From contig MU646316.1 of assembly GCA_026770585.1 (NCBI GenBank), forward strand, positions 993,053-1,005,370: DNA of 12,318 bases. Reading direction: 5' to 3'. Made by a program: the position numbers and the translations under genes. The number at the start of each line of letters is the position of its first letter. Position 1 is the first letter of the stretch. The notes beneath the pieces are model-generated. The model was given only the letters and a program-made list of their open reading frames with translations. It was not told the origin of the DNA and made no database searches. The stretch is from Baffinella frigidus (Eukaryota; Cryptophyceae; Cryptomonadales; Baffinellaceae). Shown here piece after piece: positions 12,063 to 12,318 of the stretch.

Positions 12063-12318
12063 GACGGGTCCCTGCCGGAGTGGACGCGGCGGCGCTGCGC
12101 CGCCGCCCTCGAAATCGCGCGCTGCTGCAACATCCTCCCCACGCCCGCAAACCGCTCCCTTCCCGCCTCGCCCATCCCGCCGGGCCCTGGAGGCGCCAAG
12201 GAGCTACTCTTCATCACCACCAGCGCCGGGTCCGCGCACGCGGCGAGCGTCGTGACCGCATCGGGGTTCCCCGTAACGGAGGCGGGCGCGGCTGGAACGT
12301 TCCTGGCCGCGGGGGGGG
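12063..12318 (+). CDS. DUF218-like protein, exon 2 (partial)
   Basis: An open 85-codon frame that continues past the window end. It starts DGSLPEWTRRRCAAALEIAR, fitting the helix expected after the first strand of a DUF218 fold. Further on comes ELLFITTSAGSAHAASVVTA and then GFPVTEAGAAGTFLAA, fitting a second strand, Gly/Ser loop and helix. Joined in phase 0 to the previous exon it places DAVIVLGGG 13 residues before LPEW, a spacing I associate with algal and plant relatives. High G+C third positions match exon 1. The C-terminal part of the domain lies beyond the window. Confidence 0.55.

Noticed and set aside
11890-12150. Minus-strand Gly/Val-rich frame
   Set aside because: Most of it is a translation of the CCCTAAA-like repeat (GVGGWGLGLGF...).

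Overview
The window looks like nuclear DNA of a eukaryotic microbe, most likely an alga. The signs are spliced high-GC coding blocks with GT-AG junctions, long degenerate arrays of the TTTAGGG/CCCTAAA motif (the plant and algal type of telomere repeat), abundant AT microsatellites, and dozens of small fold-back elements with TA target duplications. There are no bacterial-style operons, Shine-Dalgarno sites or long intact ORFs. The species cannot be named from this sequence; several lineages use this telomere motif, including green algae, dinoflagellates, cryptophytes and haptophytes.

Layout. Positions 1-540 hold a TA microsatellite and two palindromic elements. Positions 617-2240 are a decayed tandem array. 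Each unit carries a 42-bp exon-like cassette reading ALERCELLELRFVD (or close variants), preceded by an AG and followed at the same base by a microsatellite. The last copy reads on into AWPLIHKAPNLW and then into CCCTAAA-like DNA. Positions 1884-10215 are dominated by miniature inverted-repeat elements. There are twelve copies or remnants of a ~118-bp family (family 1, ends CAGGGGTACC...GGTACCCCTG), four of a ~101-bp family (family 2, TCCCTTAAGTGGCC ends) and several of a CAGGGGTTACTCG family (family 3). One-off palindromes are also present. One family 1 copy sits inside a family 2 copy with a clean TA duplication, and other family 2 copies show the empty site. Positions 7193-8040 are a degenerate TTTAGGG array.

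The gene-bearing part is at the right end. A candidate three-exon gene runs on the minus strand (10689 down to 9998) and carries a family 1 element in its second intron. Head-to-head with it, a plus-strand gene starts near 11187. It encodes an N-terminal membrane anchor followed by a sequence resembling the start of a DUF218 (YdcF/SanA-like) domain. It is split by a 531-bp intron made almost wholly of CCCTAAA-like repeat and continues off the window. A weaker coding block at 6001-6348 ends inside a family 3 element. No transposase gene is present, so the elements appear non-autonomous.

The exon models rest only on reading frames, codon composition and splice-site fit; no transcript or database evidence was available.
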